Assembly: GCF_002205635.1 (NCBI RefSeq)
Contig: NZ_NISJ01000003.1
Coordinates: forward strand, 156,397-220,396
Source: Sphingopyxis witflariensis
GTDB lineage: Bacteria; Pseudomonadota; Alphaproteobacteria; Sphingomonadales; Sphingomonadaceae
Length of the DNA stretch: 64,000 nt
Direction of reading: 5' to 3'
A model generated the notes under the pieces. The model ran no database searches. It was not told where the DNA came from and worked only from the letters and a program-made list of their open reading frames with translations. This document shows, piece by piece, positions 8,829 to 19,031 of this stretch. Both the position numbers and the translations under genes were made by a program. How positions within the stretch are numbered: position 1 is the first letter of the stretch; each line of letters begins with the position of its first letter.

Positions 8829-9488
8829 TTATGCGGCCGCCTTCTTGCTCTTCGGCGCCAAGGTCTTCGGTTTATACCGGCACAGATCCTCGACCGGGCA
8901 GCGCCAGCATTCCGGTGTGCGCGCCTTGCAGATATAGCGGCCATGGAGGATCAGCCAGTGGTGCGCCCCAACGCGGAACGGCGCCGGGGTGTGCTTCTCC
9001 ATCGCCTTTTCGACCGCGAGCACCGTCTTGCCCGGCGCAAGGCCGGTGCGGTTGCCGACGCGGAAGATATGGGTGTCGACGGCGAAGGTCTCCGCCCCGA
9101 AGGCGCAGTTCATCACGACATTGGCGGTCTTGCGCCCGACACCGGGGAGCTCGACGAGCGCATCACGATCGGCAGGCACTTCGCCGCCATGGTCGCGGAC
9201 GAGGATTTCGGAGAGGGCGATGACATTCTTCGCCTTCGCATTGAACAAGCCGATCGTCTTGATATGCTCTTTCAGCCCCGCTTCGCCCAGATCGACCATC
9301 TGCTGCGGGGTCGTGACTTCCTGAAACAGCCGCCGGGTCGCCTTGTTCACCCCGACGTCGGTCGCCTGCGCCGACAGCGCGACCGCGACGAGCAGTTGGT
9401 AATGATTGCCAAATTCCAGCTCGGTCTCGGGATCGGGATTGAGCTCGGCAAGCCGGCGGTAAAATTCGAAAATGTCGGCCTTTTTCAT
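8829..9488 (-). CDS. nth: Endonuclease III
   Basis: A base-excision-repair DNA glycosylase/AP lyase that removes oxidised pyrimidines. The 219-residue protein shows the helix-hairpin-helix with the catalytic Lys (LPGVGRKTANVV) and the catalytic Asp in AVDTHIFRV. A C-terminal 4Fe-4S cluster has the canonical C-x6-C-x2-C-x5-C spacing (CKARTPEC..C....C). The start at ATG 9488 (MKKADIFEFYRRL) fits the family; the longer frame overlaps dapB. It lies five bases downstream of the dapB stop, so the two are probably co-transcribed. Confidence 0.96.
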   Translation of the reverse strand: MKKADIFEFYRRLAELNPDPETELEFGNHYQLLVAVALSAQATDVGVNKATRRLFQEVTTPQQMVDLGEAGLKEHIKTIGLFNAKAKNVIALSEILVRDHGGEVPADRDALVELPGVGRKTANVVMNCAFGAETFAVDTHIFRVGNRTGLAPGKTVLAVEKAMEKHTPAPFRVGAHHWLILHGRYICKARTPECWRCPVEDLCRYKPKTLAPKSKKAAA

Positions 9489-9493
9489 CGCGG

Positions 9494-10222
9494 TTACGAC
9501 AGCCCCAGCACCTGCGGCATCGTGTAGCGTCCAGGCTTTTGGTGGATCAGCCACAGCGCCGCCCGCACCGCGCCCCGCGCGAAGATCATGCGGTTTTCGG
9601 CGCGGTGCGACAGGGTGATCATTTCCTCCGGCCCCGCGAAAATGACGTCATGGTCGCCCGCAACGGTGCCTCCGCGCAAGGATGCGAAGCCGATCTTGCC
9701 ATGGCCGCGTGCACCAGTGAGGCCGTCGCGGCCGCGTTCGGAGCATTTCGCCAGTTCGATCGCGCGCCCCTCGGCCGCGGCCTCGCCTAGCAGGAGCGCG
9801 GTGCCGCTCGGCGCGTCGACCTTGTTGCGATGATGCATTTCGAGAACCTCAATATCCCAATCGGCATCGAGCCGCGTCGCGGCTTCGCGGACGAGATGCG
9901 CGAGCAGGGTGACGCCGAGCGAGGTGTTGCCCGTCTGAAGCACCGCAATATCGCGCGCGGCGTCGTCGATCAGATAATGGTGGCGTTCCTCGAGCCCCGT
10001 CGTGCCAATCACGATCGGGGTCTTCGCCGCGATGCAGGCATCGAGCGTCGCTTCGAGGGCGGCGGGTGAGGAAAAATCGACGAGCGCGCCAGCGTCGGCC
10101 GCGAGCTTGGCGACATTGCCGCCCTTGTCGATGCCGCAGCTTTGCTGTCCGGCTTCGGAAATGGCTGCGGCGAGTGCGACGCCCATCCGTCCTTCGCTGC
10201 CGATGATACCGATGCTCGTCAT
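9494..10222 (-). CDS. dapB: 4-hydroxy-tetrahydrodipicolinate reductase
   Basis: Catalyses the NAD(P)H-dependent reduction step of lysine and diaminopimelate synthesis in the cytosol. The 242-residue protein begins with a dinucleotide-binding GSEGRMG motif. It contains the family signature EMHHRNKVDAPSGTA, with the catalytic His and substrate-binding Lys, and ends with a C-terminal GRYTMPQVLGL typical of DapB. It is directly upstream of nth in one unit. Its 5' side abuts a palindromic repeat. Confidence 0.96.
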   Translation of the reverse strand: MTSIGIIGSEGRMGVALAAAISEAGQQSCGIDKGGNVAKLAADAGALVDFSSPAALEATLDACIAAKTPIVIGTTGLEERHHYLIDDAARDIAVLQTGNTSLGVTLLAHLVREAATRLDADWDIEVLEMHHRNKVDAPSGTALLLGEAAAEGRAIELAKCSERGRDGLTGARGHGKIGFASLRGGTVAGDHDVIFAGPEEMITLSHRAENRMIFARGAVRAALWLIHQKPGRYTMPQVLGLS

Positions 10223-10233
10223 GACCCCAAATC

Positions 10234-10335
10234 CTCGTTCGCCCTGCGCCGGATCTCGTCCGGGGGAAGGGCTGTCCTTGCTAAACCGACGCTTTGAAGG
10301 AAGAACGGTCCTTCGACAAGCTCAGGACAAACGGA
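10234..10335. repeat. Dispersed palindromic repeat, copy 3
   Basis: A copy of the GTTCGCCCTG... / ...CCTTCGACAAGCTCAGGAC element, interrupted on the left arm by CGCCGGATCTCGTCCGG. It fills the gap between the divergent dapB and sirtuin genes and ends within ten bases of the sirtuin start. Confidence 0.7.
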
Positions 10336-10341
10336 GAAGGA

Positions 10342-11564
<1,223 letters not shown>

Positions 11565-11657
11565 TCATCCGGTCCCGCCCTATCCCGTTTCACGGGGAGC
11601 GCCCGGACGCCGACCAGAATTTTTTTGACCCAGTTTTTTTTGACGAGGACGAAGACC

Positions 11658-11951
11658 ATGTCGCGCATCTGCGAACTGACCGGCAAGGGCCGCCAGGTTG
11701 GCCACAATGTGAGCCACGCCAACAACAAGACCAAGCGCACCTTCCTGCCGAACCTGCAGAATGTGACGTTGCTGTCCGACGCACTCGGCAAGGGCATCAA
11801 GATGCGCGTGTCGACCCACGGCCTGCGCACCGTCGAGCATAATGGCGGTCTCGACAACTGGCTGCTGAAGGCCGGCGACGACAAGCTGTCGGCATCGGCG
11901 CGCAAGGTTCGCAAGGAAGTGGTGAAGAAGCTGGCCGAAAAGGCCGCTTAA
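11658..11951 (+). CDS. rpmB: 50S ribosomal protein L28
   Basis: A 97-residue large-subunit ribosomal protein. [20 protein letters not shown] is the conserved L28 start, with [12 protein letters not shown] following. The start is at ATG 11658 after GAGGACGAAG. Unlike many bacteria, rpmG is not adjacent. A hairpin terminator follows within 30 bases of the stop. Confidence 0.97.
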   Translation: MSRICELTGKGRQVGHNVSHANNKTKRTFLPNLQNVTLLSDALGKGIKMRVSTHGLRTVEHNGGLDNWLLKAGDDKLSASARKVRKEVVKKLAEKAA

Positions 11952-11974
11952 GCCCCTTTCCAATTCGAATCGCA

Positions 11975-12982
11975 TCAAGGCGGGCCGGAAACGGCACCGC
12001 CTTTTTGCTGTGCGCGGCGCGGCGGCAGATCGACCAGTTCGAACTGCAACAGCAGGCTGCGCTGCCAGACGTTGAAATTATCATCGGATACGAGCCACAG
12101 GAACGTGCGTGCGCCGTCGACCGAGACTGCTGCCCCTTCATAATTGTCGGCGAACACGCGCGGCACATGGCCAATCGTCCGCGAATAGACCACGCCGTCC
12201 GGGCCGATGTCGGCCGGATCGAGAATCGCGATGATCGTCGTAAAGACAGGATCGAAGCCGAGCCGGCGGTGGACGAGCAGCACCCGACCATCGGGCAGCG
12301 GCGCGGCGTCACTGACCAGCCCCTTGCCCGCCGAATCATAGAAGAAGCGCAGCGGCGGCTTTCCCGGGACGGCTGGATCGTCCGTATAGACCAGCGCCTC
12401 ACGCCCGCGCGGGTCGTCGTCGGCATCTTCGGAGAAAATGATCGTGCGCCCGTCTGCGAGCCGCACCATCGCCTCCGGCCCACGATTTGCGGGCCAGCGC
12501 GGGGCAGGCAGGCGGCGGCGGGTTTCGACACGGCGAAGCTCGGCGTCGAACCGCCAGACCTGGTTGAGCCCTTCGAGCGCGACCCAGCTCTTGCCGCTGG
12601 CGGGATCGACGAACATCGCCTCCATATCGACCATCGTCTTCCGGCGCGGCTGTCCCTTCGGCACCGGCATCGCGACGATACGGACATCGCGCACGCCGCC
12701 GGCGGGGCTCAACGTCAGGCGCACGCCATAGCCATTGTCGCCGACGAGCTGAAAACGATCGGGCCCGATCCGGGCGAGCGCGGAGAAGCCGCCGAACTTG
12801 CTGTGCGGACTATCGAGTTGCCAACCACGCACGAAGCGCATCATGCCCTGCTCGGCCGCCGGCAAACGGAGTGGCCGCGCCGACACACTCTGGGTCAGGT
12901 CGTCGACCGGGAAACGCTGATGCGTGCCGATCACCGGCCCCAGCGCGAGGAAAATCAGGGCGGCGAGGAGGGGGCGGCGCAT
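11975..12982 (-). CDS. Exported esterase-like phytase domain protein
   Basis: A 335-residue exported protein of the esterase-like-activity-of-phytase family (beta-propeller). The N-terminus is a short signal peptide (LLAALIFLALGPVIG). The body shows the family pattern: GGFSALARIGPDRFQLVGDNG, DMEAMFVDP, GPEAMVRLADG and DNYEGAAVSVDG. These are the acidic loops that bind metal in phytase-like propellers. No activity can be assigned from sequence alone. It is convergent with rpmB. Confidence 0.85.
   Translation of the reverse strand: MRRPLLAALIFLALGPVIGTHQRFPVDDLTQSVSARPLRLPAAEQGMMRFVRGWQLDSPHSKFGGFSALARIGPDRFQLVGDNGYGVRLTLSPAGGVRDVRIVAMPVPKGQPRRKTMVDMEAMFVDPASGKSWVALEGLNQVWRFDAELRRVETRRRLPAPRWPANRGPEAMVRLADGRTIIFSEDADDDPRGREALVYTDDPAVPGKPPLRFFYDSAGKGLVSDAAPLPDGRVLLVHRRLGFDPVFTTIIAILDPADIGPDGVVYSRTIGHVPRVFADNYEGAAVSVDGARTFLWLVSDDNFNVWQRSLLLQFELVDLPPRRAQQKGGAVSGPP
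11978..12005 (+). terminator. Rho-independent terminator of rpmB
   Basis: The stem AAGGCGG/CCGCCTT is extended by GCCG-GAAA-CGGC and followed by a short T run. The distal part lies inside the 3' end of the convergent esterase-like gene. Confidence 0.8.
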
Positions 12983-13183
12983 CCGCGTGGCGATAGGCCC
13001 GCCATGGGGGCGCGTGCAAGCGCGAACAGGCTTGCAGGATCAGGCCCAAGAAAGCGCGCGCCGGGCGAAGCTGAACGCCAGCCAACAAGCATGTTCAGGC
13101 TTCGGTCAAACCGAATCGGGCAAAACCGCTTTATCGATCCCCCGCCCCGCCCAAGGGCAGTCCGACGAAATAGGAGACAGACA

Positions 13184-13594
13184 ATGAAAATGATCACGAC
13201 CCTCTCCATCGCCGCCCTGATGTCCGCAGCGACGTTGGGCCTGGCGACTCCCGCCGCGGCGCAGAACGGCTATTATGACCGTGACGGCTATTCCAGCTTC
13301 AACAGCGGCTATGATCGCGACGACCGGCGCTATGACCGTCGTTCGGATCGCCGCTATGACCGCAACGACCGTCGTTACGATCGTCGCAACGACCAGCGCC
13401 GCTACAATCAGCGCTATCGCAACAATCGCTGCGACAATGGCACCGGCGGCACCGTGATCGGTGCGATCGCGGGCGGGCTTGCCGGTCATGAAATCGCCGG
13501 TCGCGGCGACCGCACGGTCGGCACCATCCTTGGCGGCGCCGTGGGCGCCATCGCCGGCCGCGCGATCGACAAGGGGAATGACGGCTGCCGTTAA
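13184..13594 (+). CDS. Glycine-zipper 2TM domain outer-membrane/periplasmic protein
   Basis: A 136-residue exported protein with a signal peptide ending in TPAAAQ. A low-complexity region rich in Tyr, Asp and Arg (repeats of YDRRSDRRYDR type) follows. The C-terminal glycine zipper reads GGTVIGAIAGGLAGHEIAG and GGAVGAIAGRAID, as in the rickettsial 17-kDa antigen family. Start ATG 13184 follows TAGGAGACAG. Such proteins are common envelope components of unknown role. Confidence 0.9.
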   Translation: MKMITTLSIAALMSAATLGLATPAAAQNGYYDRDGYSSFNSGYDRDDRRYDRRSDRRYDRNDRRYDRRNDQRRYNQRYRNNRCDNGTGGTVIGAIAGGLAGHEIAGRGDRTVGTILGGAVGAIAGRAIDKGNDGCR

Positions 13595-13634
13595 GGGCTG
13601 ACCCGACCCCCAATAATTTCCTCTCTCCCCCTCA

Positions 13635-13664
13635 CCCCGTCCGGCCTCCGCCGGGCGGGGTTTT
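13635..13664 (+). terminator. Rho-independent terminator
   Basis: The stem CCCCGTCCGG / CCGGGCGGGG, with one G-T pair and a six-base loop, is followed by TTTT. It ends the glycine-zipper gene. Confidence 0.8.
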
Positions 13665-13794
13665 CTTTGCCTTCGGGCTTCCCCGGGGCGGCCGGGTGAT
13701 ACGCCTTGTCATCGCGGGCGCCGAAGCCTAAGTTCCTGCCCAAGTGCACGCTCGCGGTCTTGTGGGCGCGTGAATTGAACAGGTTATAATAGCC

Positions 13795-14886
13795 ATGCGC
13801 CAAATGGCAGCGCCATCAGGGCGGACGCCGCGGCCCGGGCCGGCGGTGAAAGGACGAAACAGGGCGGGCGATGACCCCCGCCCGATGTTCGCAGCGCGGC
13901 CGCGCAGCTACGCCGCGATCGACCTCGGCACCAACAATTGCCGCTTGCTGATCGCACGCCCGCAGGACGGCGAACTGGTCGTCATCGACGCCTTTTCCCG
14001 CATCGTCCGGCTGGGCGAAGGTTTGCACGGCAGCGGCAAGATCAGCCAGGCAGCGATGGACCGCACCGTCGCCGCGCTGGCGATCTGCGCCGACAAGCTG
14101 CGCCGTCGCCACGTCACCCTGTCGCGCGCGGTCGCGACCGAGGCGTGCCGCCGCGCCAGCAACGGCGGCGAACTCGCCGCACGCGTCCGGCAAGAAACCG
14201 GGATCGTGCTCGACATAATTTCCGCCGCCGAAGAAGCGCGGCTGGCTGTATTGGGATGCCATAATCTGATGGAACCGGGCGACGGGCCCGCGCTGATTTT
14301 TGATATCGGCGGCGGATCGACCGAATTAATGCATGTCGATGTTTCGAACCATGACGTGACGATCCACGACTGGATCAGTGTGCCCTGGGGGGTCGTATCG
14401 CTGACCGAACACTCCCCTCTGTCCGAAGACAGTCTGGCCGCGCGTCAGGCGAGCTACGCCCATATGCGCGAAGTGACGCGCACCGCCTTTTCCGAGTTCG
14501 CCGTCCGCGCCGAACGTTTCGCCGGTCAGAAGCTGCGCCTGCTCGGCACCAGCGGCACGGTGACGACGCTCGCCAGCGTCTTCCTCGACCTGCCCCGCTA
14601 CGACCGGCGCGCGGTCGACGGGCTCGTCGTCCCGACCGACGCAATGCGCGATATCAGCCGCCGCCTCGCCGACGCGAGCCTTGCCGATCGCGCAGAGATT
14701 GCCTGCATCGGGCGCGAGCGCGCGGATCTGGTGGTTGCGGGCTGCGCAATCCTTGAAAGCATTATCGACCTGTGGCCCGCGCCGCGCGTCGGGGTCGCCG
14801 ATCGCGGTATCCGCGAGGGCATATTGCGGTCACTGGCGATGCAGGGCCGCGACGTCCCCGTCACCCGCCGGGAGCATCGCAAATGA
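13795..14886 (+). CDS. Ppx/GppA family phosphatase (exopolyphosphatase-like)
   Basis: An ASKHA-fold phosphatase acting on polyphosphate or pppGpp. The first phosphate loop AAIDLGTNNCRLLIA and the second FDIGGGSTELMHV are visible, with the catalytic Glu region in SRAVATEACRRASNG. The longest frame gives 363 residues. A TATAAT at 13785-13790 would place transcription start near 13797, after the ATG at 13795. ATG 13885 (MFAARPRSY), just before the first motif, is therefore a serious alternative start. The gene overlaps rlmE by ATGA, so the two are translationally coupled. Confidence 0.92.
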   Translation: MRQMAAPSGRTPRPGPAVKGRNRAGDDPRPMFAARPRSYAAIDLGTNNCRLLIARPQDGELVVIDAFSRIVRLGEGLHGSGKISQAAMDRTVAALAICADKLRRRHVTLSRAVATEACRRASNGGELAARVRQETGIVLDIISAAEEARLAVLGCHNLMEPGDGPALIFDIGGGSTELMHVDVSNHDVTIHDWISVPWGVVSLTEHSPLSEDSLAARQASYAHMREVTRTAFSEFAVRAERFAGQKLRLLGTSGTVTTLASVFLDLPRYDRRAVDGLVVPTDAMRDISRRLADASLADRAEIACIGRERADLVVAGCAILESIIDLWPAPRVGVADRGIREGILRSLAMQGRDVPVTRREHRK

Positions 14887-15599
14887 GTAACGACAAGAGT
14901 GGAGGCGGCAGCAAGGGCGGTCGCGGCGGGCTGCATGTACGCGTCAAAACGGCGAGGAAGCGGTCCGTCTCGTCGACCCGCTGGCTCCAACGCCAGTTGA
15001 ACGATCCCTATGTCCGCCAGGCGCAGGCCGAAGGTTACCGATCGCGCGCCGCGTACAAGCTGATCGAGCTCGACGAGAAATTCGCCTTTCTCAAAAAGGC
15101 GCGCGCCGTCGTCGATCTGGGGATCACACCGGGCGGCTGGTCGCAGGTGACGCGCAAGGTCAACCCCCGTGCGCGCATCGCGGGCATCGACCTGCTCACC
15201 TGCGAGCCGATCGAGGGAGTCACGATCCTCGAGATGGATTTCATGGACGACAAGGCGCCCGATGCGTTAATCGAGGCGCTGGGCAGCGCGCCCGACCTCG
15301 TCATGTCCGACATGGCGGCAAACACCGTCGGGCATCAGCAAACCGACCATCTGCGCACGATCGGGTTGGCGGAAACCGCCGCCGATTTCGCGATCCAGAC
15401 GCTGGTGCCCGGCGGCGCCTTTATCGCCAAAGTGTTCGCTGGCGGCGCCGATCGCCAATTATTAACCATGCTTAAACATAACTTTACTACGGTTAAACAC
15501 GCCAAACCACCGGCGAGCCGCAAAGGATCGCCCGAGCTGTATGTCATCGCTCAGGGCTTCAAGGGGCGGCGCGGGGCGGAGGCGGTGGAAAAGGAATAA
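14883..15599 (+). CDS. rlmE: 23S rRNA (uridine-2'-O-)-methyltransferase
   Basis: Methylates the 2'-O of U2552 in 23S rRNA (FtsJ/RrmJ). The 238-residue protein has a Gly- and Lys-rich N-terminal tail, then RSRAAYKLIELDEKF with the first catalytic Lys. The SAM loop reads VDLGITPGGWSQ; family members usually have a small residue where Ile-Thr stands. SDMAAN carries the catalytic Asp, AKVF the second Lys, and PELYVIA the Glu. The start ATG 14883 overlaps the phosphatase stop. Confidence 0.95.
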   Translation: MSNDKSGGGSKGGRGGLHVRVKTARKRSVSSTRWLQRQLNDPYVRQAQAEGYRSRAAYKLIELDEKFAFLKKARAVVDLGITPGGWSQVTRKVNPRARIAGIDLLTCEPIEGVTILEMDFMDDKAPDALIEALGSAPDLVMSDMAANTVGHQQTDHLRTIGLAETAADFAIQTLVPGGAFIAKVFAGGADRQLLTMLKHNFTTVKHAKPPASRKGSPELYVIAQGFKGRRGAEAVEKE

Positions 15600-15638
15600 T
15601 CATCGCCCGGGGGCTCCGGTCGAAGGGGGAGGACAGGA

Positions 15639-17096
15639 ATGAGGGATTTCAAGCGGAGATCGGTTGCCTCGATGACGCTGGCGGCGCTGATGCTGGCATC
15701 GTGCGGCAGCGAAGGCCAGAATATCAGCACCGGTCCGATCACCGTCACCCCGACGCCGACCCCAACGCCCACGTCGGGCTGCAGCCCGACCGAGCGCAAG
15801 GCCTTTGCCAAGGCCGTGATCGACGAATGGTACCTCTTCCCCAATGACGTCGCGAGCGGGGTCAATCCCGCCAGCCACGCGACCGTAGGATCCTATATCG
15901 ACGCGCTGGTCGCCCCGGCGCGCGCGCTCGGCAAGGATCGCTATTTCACCTATCAGACCTCGATCGCCGAAGAAAATGCCTTCTACGCCAGCGGGTCGAG
16001 CGCAGGCCTTGGCTTCCGGATGGCCTATGATTCCGCCGCGCAGCAGATCGTGATCACCGAATCCTATGAAGGCGCACCGGCGCTGGCGGCGGGCATCGAC
16101 CGCGGGGCGCGAATTTTGGCGATTGGCACCAACAGTGGCAATATACGCACCATCGCGTCGATCTTCGCGGCCGAAGGCATTGACGGCGTCAGCAATGCGC
16201 TGGGTCCGAGCGATCCGGGCGTCACCCGCATATTGCGGATCAGCGATGCTGCGGGAACGCGCGACGTCACCATCACAAAGGCCAATTACGCGCTCGATCC
16301 GATTTCCGACCGCTATGGCGCAAAGATTATCAGCGAAGGCGGGCGCAATTACGGTTATCTGAACCTGCGCAGCTTCATCTCCTCGGCAGACCCGCAACTC
16401 CGCACCGCTTTCGCCAATTTCCGCGCGCAGGGCGTGACCGATGTCGTCATCGATTTTCGCTATAATGGCGGCGGGCTGGTTTCAACCGCCGAACTGATGG
16501 GAGATTTGTTGGGGCGCAACCGCACCTCGTCCGAGATTTTTTCGCAGACCAATTTCCGGCCGTCGAAATCGGTCGAGAATGAGCGGCGTTTTTTTGCCAC
16601 CGTACCCGAATCGATCGCGCCGACGCGTATCGCCTTCATCGGCACCGATTCGACTGCTTCGGCGAGCGAACTCGTCATCAATTCGATGCAGCCCTATCTG
16701 GGCACCAATATGACGCTGGTCGGCAGCAACACCTATGGCAAGCCGGTCGGCCAGATCGGGCTCGACAAGGCAGCATGCGACGATCGTATACGCGTCGTCG
16801 CCTTCGCCACCGCCAACGCCAGCGGTGCGGCCGATTATTATAGCGGGCTCGCACCCCGGATTGCGAACAGCTGCGCGGCGAGCGACGACCTTACCTTCCC
16901 GCTGGGCGACCCGCGCGAAGCGTCGGTGCGCGCCGCGATCGACTTTCTTGCAGGCCGCAGTTGCACCACGCGGATCGGCGCTGCCACCATCGGGGCGACC
17001 GCAAGCCGCGGCGCCGTGGGCGCGCCCGTCGCGCCTGAAATGCTGGTGCCCGAACGACCGAGCGCGGCGCAACGCGAATTGCCAGGATTGTTCTGA
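15639..17096 (+). CDS. S41-family C-terminal-processing-type peptidase lipoprotein
   Basis: A 485-residue S41 serine protease. The N-terminal lipobox LMLASC predicts a lipoprotein anchored facing the periplasm, followed by a Pro-Thr-rich linker. A PDZ-like region (about residues 115-200) precedes the protease core. That core holds DFRYNGGG, the nucleophile Ser in STASASELVIN and the general-base Lys in SNTYGKPVGQ. Paired cysteines near the C-terminus may form disulphides. This is the last chromosomal gene before the island boundary. Confidence 0.92.
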   Translation: MRDFKRRSVASMTLAALMLASCGSEGQNISTGPITVTPTPTPTPTSGCSPTERKAFAKAVIDEWYLFPNDVASGVNPASHATVGSYIDALVAPARALGKDRYFTYQTSIAEENAFYASGSSAGLGFRMAYDSAAQQIVITESYEGAPALAAGIDRGARILAIGTNSGNIRTIASIFAAEGIDGVSNALGPSDPGVTRILRISDAAGTRDVTITKANYALDPISDRYGAKIISEGGRNYGYLNLRSFISSADPQLRTAFANFRAQGVTDVVIDFRYNGGGLVSTAELMGDLLGRNRTSSEIFSQTNFRPSKSVENERRFFATVPESIAPTRIAFIGTDSTASASELVINSMQPYLGTNMTLVGSNTYGKPVGQIGLDKAACDDRIRVVAFATANASGAADYYSGLAPRIANSCAASDDLTFPLGDPREASVRAAIDFLAGRSCTTRIGAATIGATASRGAVGAPVAPEMLVPERPSAAQRELPGLF

Positions 17097-17194
17097 GTTT
17101 AAAAAAGCGCTGCCGAACGACGCTGCGCGATGCGCCGGTCGGCCCCGGAGGCCGACCCGGCCGCCGCGTGTCGCGACGGCCAAATTTCTGAAAT

Positions 17195-17241
17195 ACTGGA
17201 GCGGGCGAAGGGATTCGAACCCTCGACCCCAACCTTGGCAA
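17195..17241 (-). repeat. attL: 47-bp truncated copy of tRNA-Gly 3' end
   Basis: Identical to 58845-58891. It contains the acceptor 3' strand, T arm, variable region and half of the anticodon arm on the minus strand, then diverges at base 17242, so no functional tRNA is made here. It marks the left island junction. Confidence 0.92.
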
Positions 17242-17360
17242 CTTGCCGTTCTACCTTTTCGATACCTTCCTACACTACGCTATCTCCCTATTTTTACACT
17301 ATTTATTGAAAAACTATTCAACCTATTGTATCCTGCGGCCGTCCCCCTTTTCCACGAATT

Positions 17361-17379
17361 TGGAGACACATTGGAGACA
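17361..17379 (+). promoter_or_regulatory. Paired TGGAGACA repeats, probable integrase arm sites (left)
   Basis: TGGAGACA occurs at 17361 and 17372, 11 bases apart. The second copy is also the left half of an inverted repeat with CTGTGTCTCCAA just before the integrase start. The same pair with the same 11-base step is found near the right end (58750). This fits arm-type binding sites of the integrase. Confidence 0.6.
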
Positions 17380-17419
17380 CAGGCGTTTTTCGAGGCTGTG
17401 TCTCCAACAGGAGGTGCGC

Positions 17420-18688
17420 ATGCCGATAGTGAAGTTGACTAAACGGGCCATAGACGCCCTCGTTCCGCCAAAAGCTAAACAAGCCATTCTGTGGGATACC
17501 GAGGTAAAGGGCTTCGGTCTTCGGATCATGGCGTCCGGCATCAAGACCTTTGTCGTCCAGTATCGAAATGCCGAGGGCATTAAGCGTCGTATGAACCTCG
17601 GGCGCTTTGGCGTGCTGACTGTCGACGGGGCTCGCGATCTCGCGAAACTGAAACTGGCTGAAGTCATTGTTGGAGAAGATCCCGCCGACAAGGTCCGCCA
17701 GGTTCGCAAGGGTATGACGGTTTCCGAGATGTGCGACTGGTATCTCGAAGAGGCTCGGGCCGGGAACATTCTCGGCCGAAAAAACGTCCCCATCAAAACA
17801 TCGTCGCTCGACCTGGATGAGAGCCGCATCCGCACACATATCGGCCCGCTGATCGGCAACCGGATCGTCAAGCATCTGACAATTGCGATCGTCGAGCAGA
17901 TGCAGACCGACGTGAAGAACGGCAAGACTGCAAAGCCCCGGACGGGAGGCCGTGGCGGAAAGGCAACCGGTGGCCCCGGCGTCGCGGGTCGCTGCGTCGG
18001 CACGCTCCAGGCGATCCTCGGCCACGCCAAGCATAAGGGCCTGCTCGATACGCATCCCACGCTTGGCGCCAAGAAACTCGCCGGAAAGAAGAGAACACGG
18101 CGACTGAGCACCACCGAGATCGAGATGCTCGGAAAGGCAATCGCCTATGCCGAGGCAAACGGGGAAAACCCGGTCGCCCTTGGCGTGCTGCGCACATTGC
18201 TTCTGACCGGCTATCGCCGTCAGGAAGGCCAAGCGATGCATCGCAGCTGGCTGCACCCCGATCGCGGCTATGTCATGTTTCCCGACACCAAGGGCGGGGC
18301 GCAAATTCGCGCGATCGGGCCCGCCGCAATCCGTGTGCTCGAAGCGCAGGCGGAGATTGCCGGCAACCCGCATTTGTTTCCATCGGCGGTAGGCCACGGC
18401 CCGTTCACCGCGGTCAGTGATTGCCTGAGGCGGGTGTGCGGCCTGGCAGGGATCAAAGGCGTGACGCCGCATACGCTTCGTCACACCTTCGGAAGTGTTG
18501 CCGGCGACCTCGGATTTTCGGAACTCACAATTCGCGCCATGCTGGGCCATGCCTCGCAGAATGTGACGCAAGACTATGTCCATATCGACGAAGCGCTAAA
18601 GCTGGCGGTGGAGCGAACATCCAACGAGATCGAACGATTGCTGGCGCGCGGCGCCGAGAAACAACGGGCGTTGCAACTCGCGGCCTAG
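17420..18688 (+). CDS. Site-specific tyrosine integrase
   Basis: A 422-residue tyrosine recombinase of the tRNA-island integrase family. The N-terminal arm-binding DUF4102-type domain starts MPIVKLTKRAIDAL. A SAM-like core-binding domain occupies the middle, and the catalytic domain has LLTGYRRQEG (Arg), HTLRHTFGS (His-x2-Arg), GH and the nucleophile Tyr in VTQDYVHID. ATG 17420 follows AGGAGGTG; the upstream TTG frame (17243) reads through the attachment region and is rejected. It should excise and integrate the island at tRNA-Gly. Confidence 0.95.
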   Translation: MPIVKLTKRAIDALVPPKAKQAILWDTEVKGFGLRIMASGIKTFVVQYRNAEGIKRRMNLGRFGVLTVDGARDLAKLKLAEVIVGEDPADKVRQVRKGMTVSEMCDWYLEEARAGNILGRKNVPIKTSSLDLDESRIRTHIGPLIGNRIVKHLTIAIVEQMQTDVKNGKTAKPRTGGRGGKATGGPGVAGRCVGTLQAILGHAKHKGLLDTHPTLGAKKLAGKKRTRRLSTTEIEMLGKAIAYAEANGENPVALGVLRTLLLTGYRRQEGQAMHRSWLHPDRGYVMFPDTKGGAQIRAIGPAAIRVLEAQAEIAGNPHLFPSAVGHGPFTAVSDCLRRVCGLAGIKGVTPHTLRHTFGSVAGDLGFSELTIRAMLGHASQNVTQDYVHIDEALKLAVERTSNEIERLLARGAEKQRALQLAA

Positions 18689-18754
18689 GGGGCCGGACAC
18701 CGAAGGTCCTATGTCCGGTGCTATGTTGGCGCCGCAAGGGCAAAACGGCTGCTC

Positions 18755-18973
18755 TCACCCAAATGCAACGTATTCTTCCGATCGATCGTACGCATAGGAA
18801 CCTATCGGATCATCCCGACGCAGGAATACCGACACCGCCCTCGCTGCACTCGCTGCGCTGTCACATCTGACTTTCTCGAAGCCTTCCGCTTGTTGGTGCA
18901 GCATAAACCCAAGGGTCATTCTGCGGGGCAATTCGTTGAACCGTTCAAGACTTAGCGAGCGGGCGACGAGCAT
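18755..18973 (-). CDS. Hypothetical protein, 72 residues
   Basis: Not recognised. This is the only plausible frame in the 340-bp gap between integrase and MerR gene. The product is mixed-charge with no membrane segment (MLVARSLSLERF start). It lies where excisionases or small cargo proteins often sit, but there is no winged-helix signature and no good Shine-Dalgarno. It could be non-coding. Confidence 0.35.
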   Translation of the reverse strand: MLVARSLSLERFNELPRRMTLGFMLHQQAEGFEKVRCDSAASAARAVSVFLRRDDPIGSYAYDRSEEYVAFG

Positions 18974-19031
18974 AGCGTAGAGGCGCTTCCCGCGTGCCGA
19001 TCACGGTGCAGCCCCGGCTTCGGTTCGCGCG

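Noticed and set aside
12005-13183. Plus-strand extension of the glycine-zipper gene
   Set aside because: Antisense to the esterase-like gene; the signal peptide and ribosome site place the start at 13184.
13591-13803. 70-codon minus-strand frame between the glycine-zipper and Ppx genes
   Set aside because: Runs through a terminator and a promoter-like region and has no recognisable features.
17243-17419. N-terminal extension of the integrase from TTG 17243
   Set aside because: It reads directly out of the attachment site and through the TGGAGACA repeats; ATG 17420 has AGGAGGTG and the family's N-terminus.
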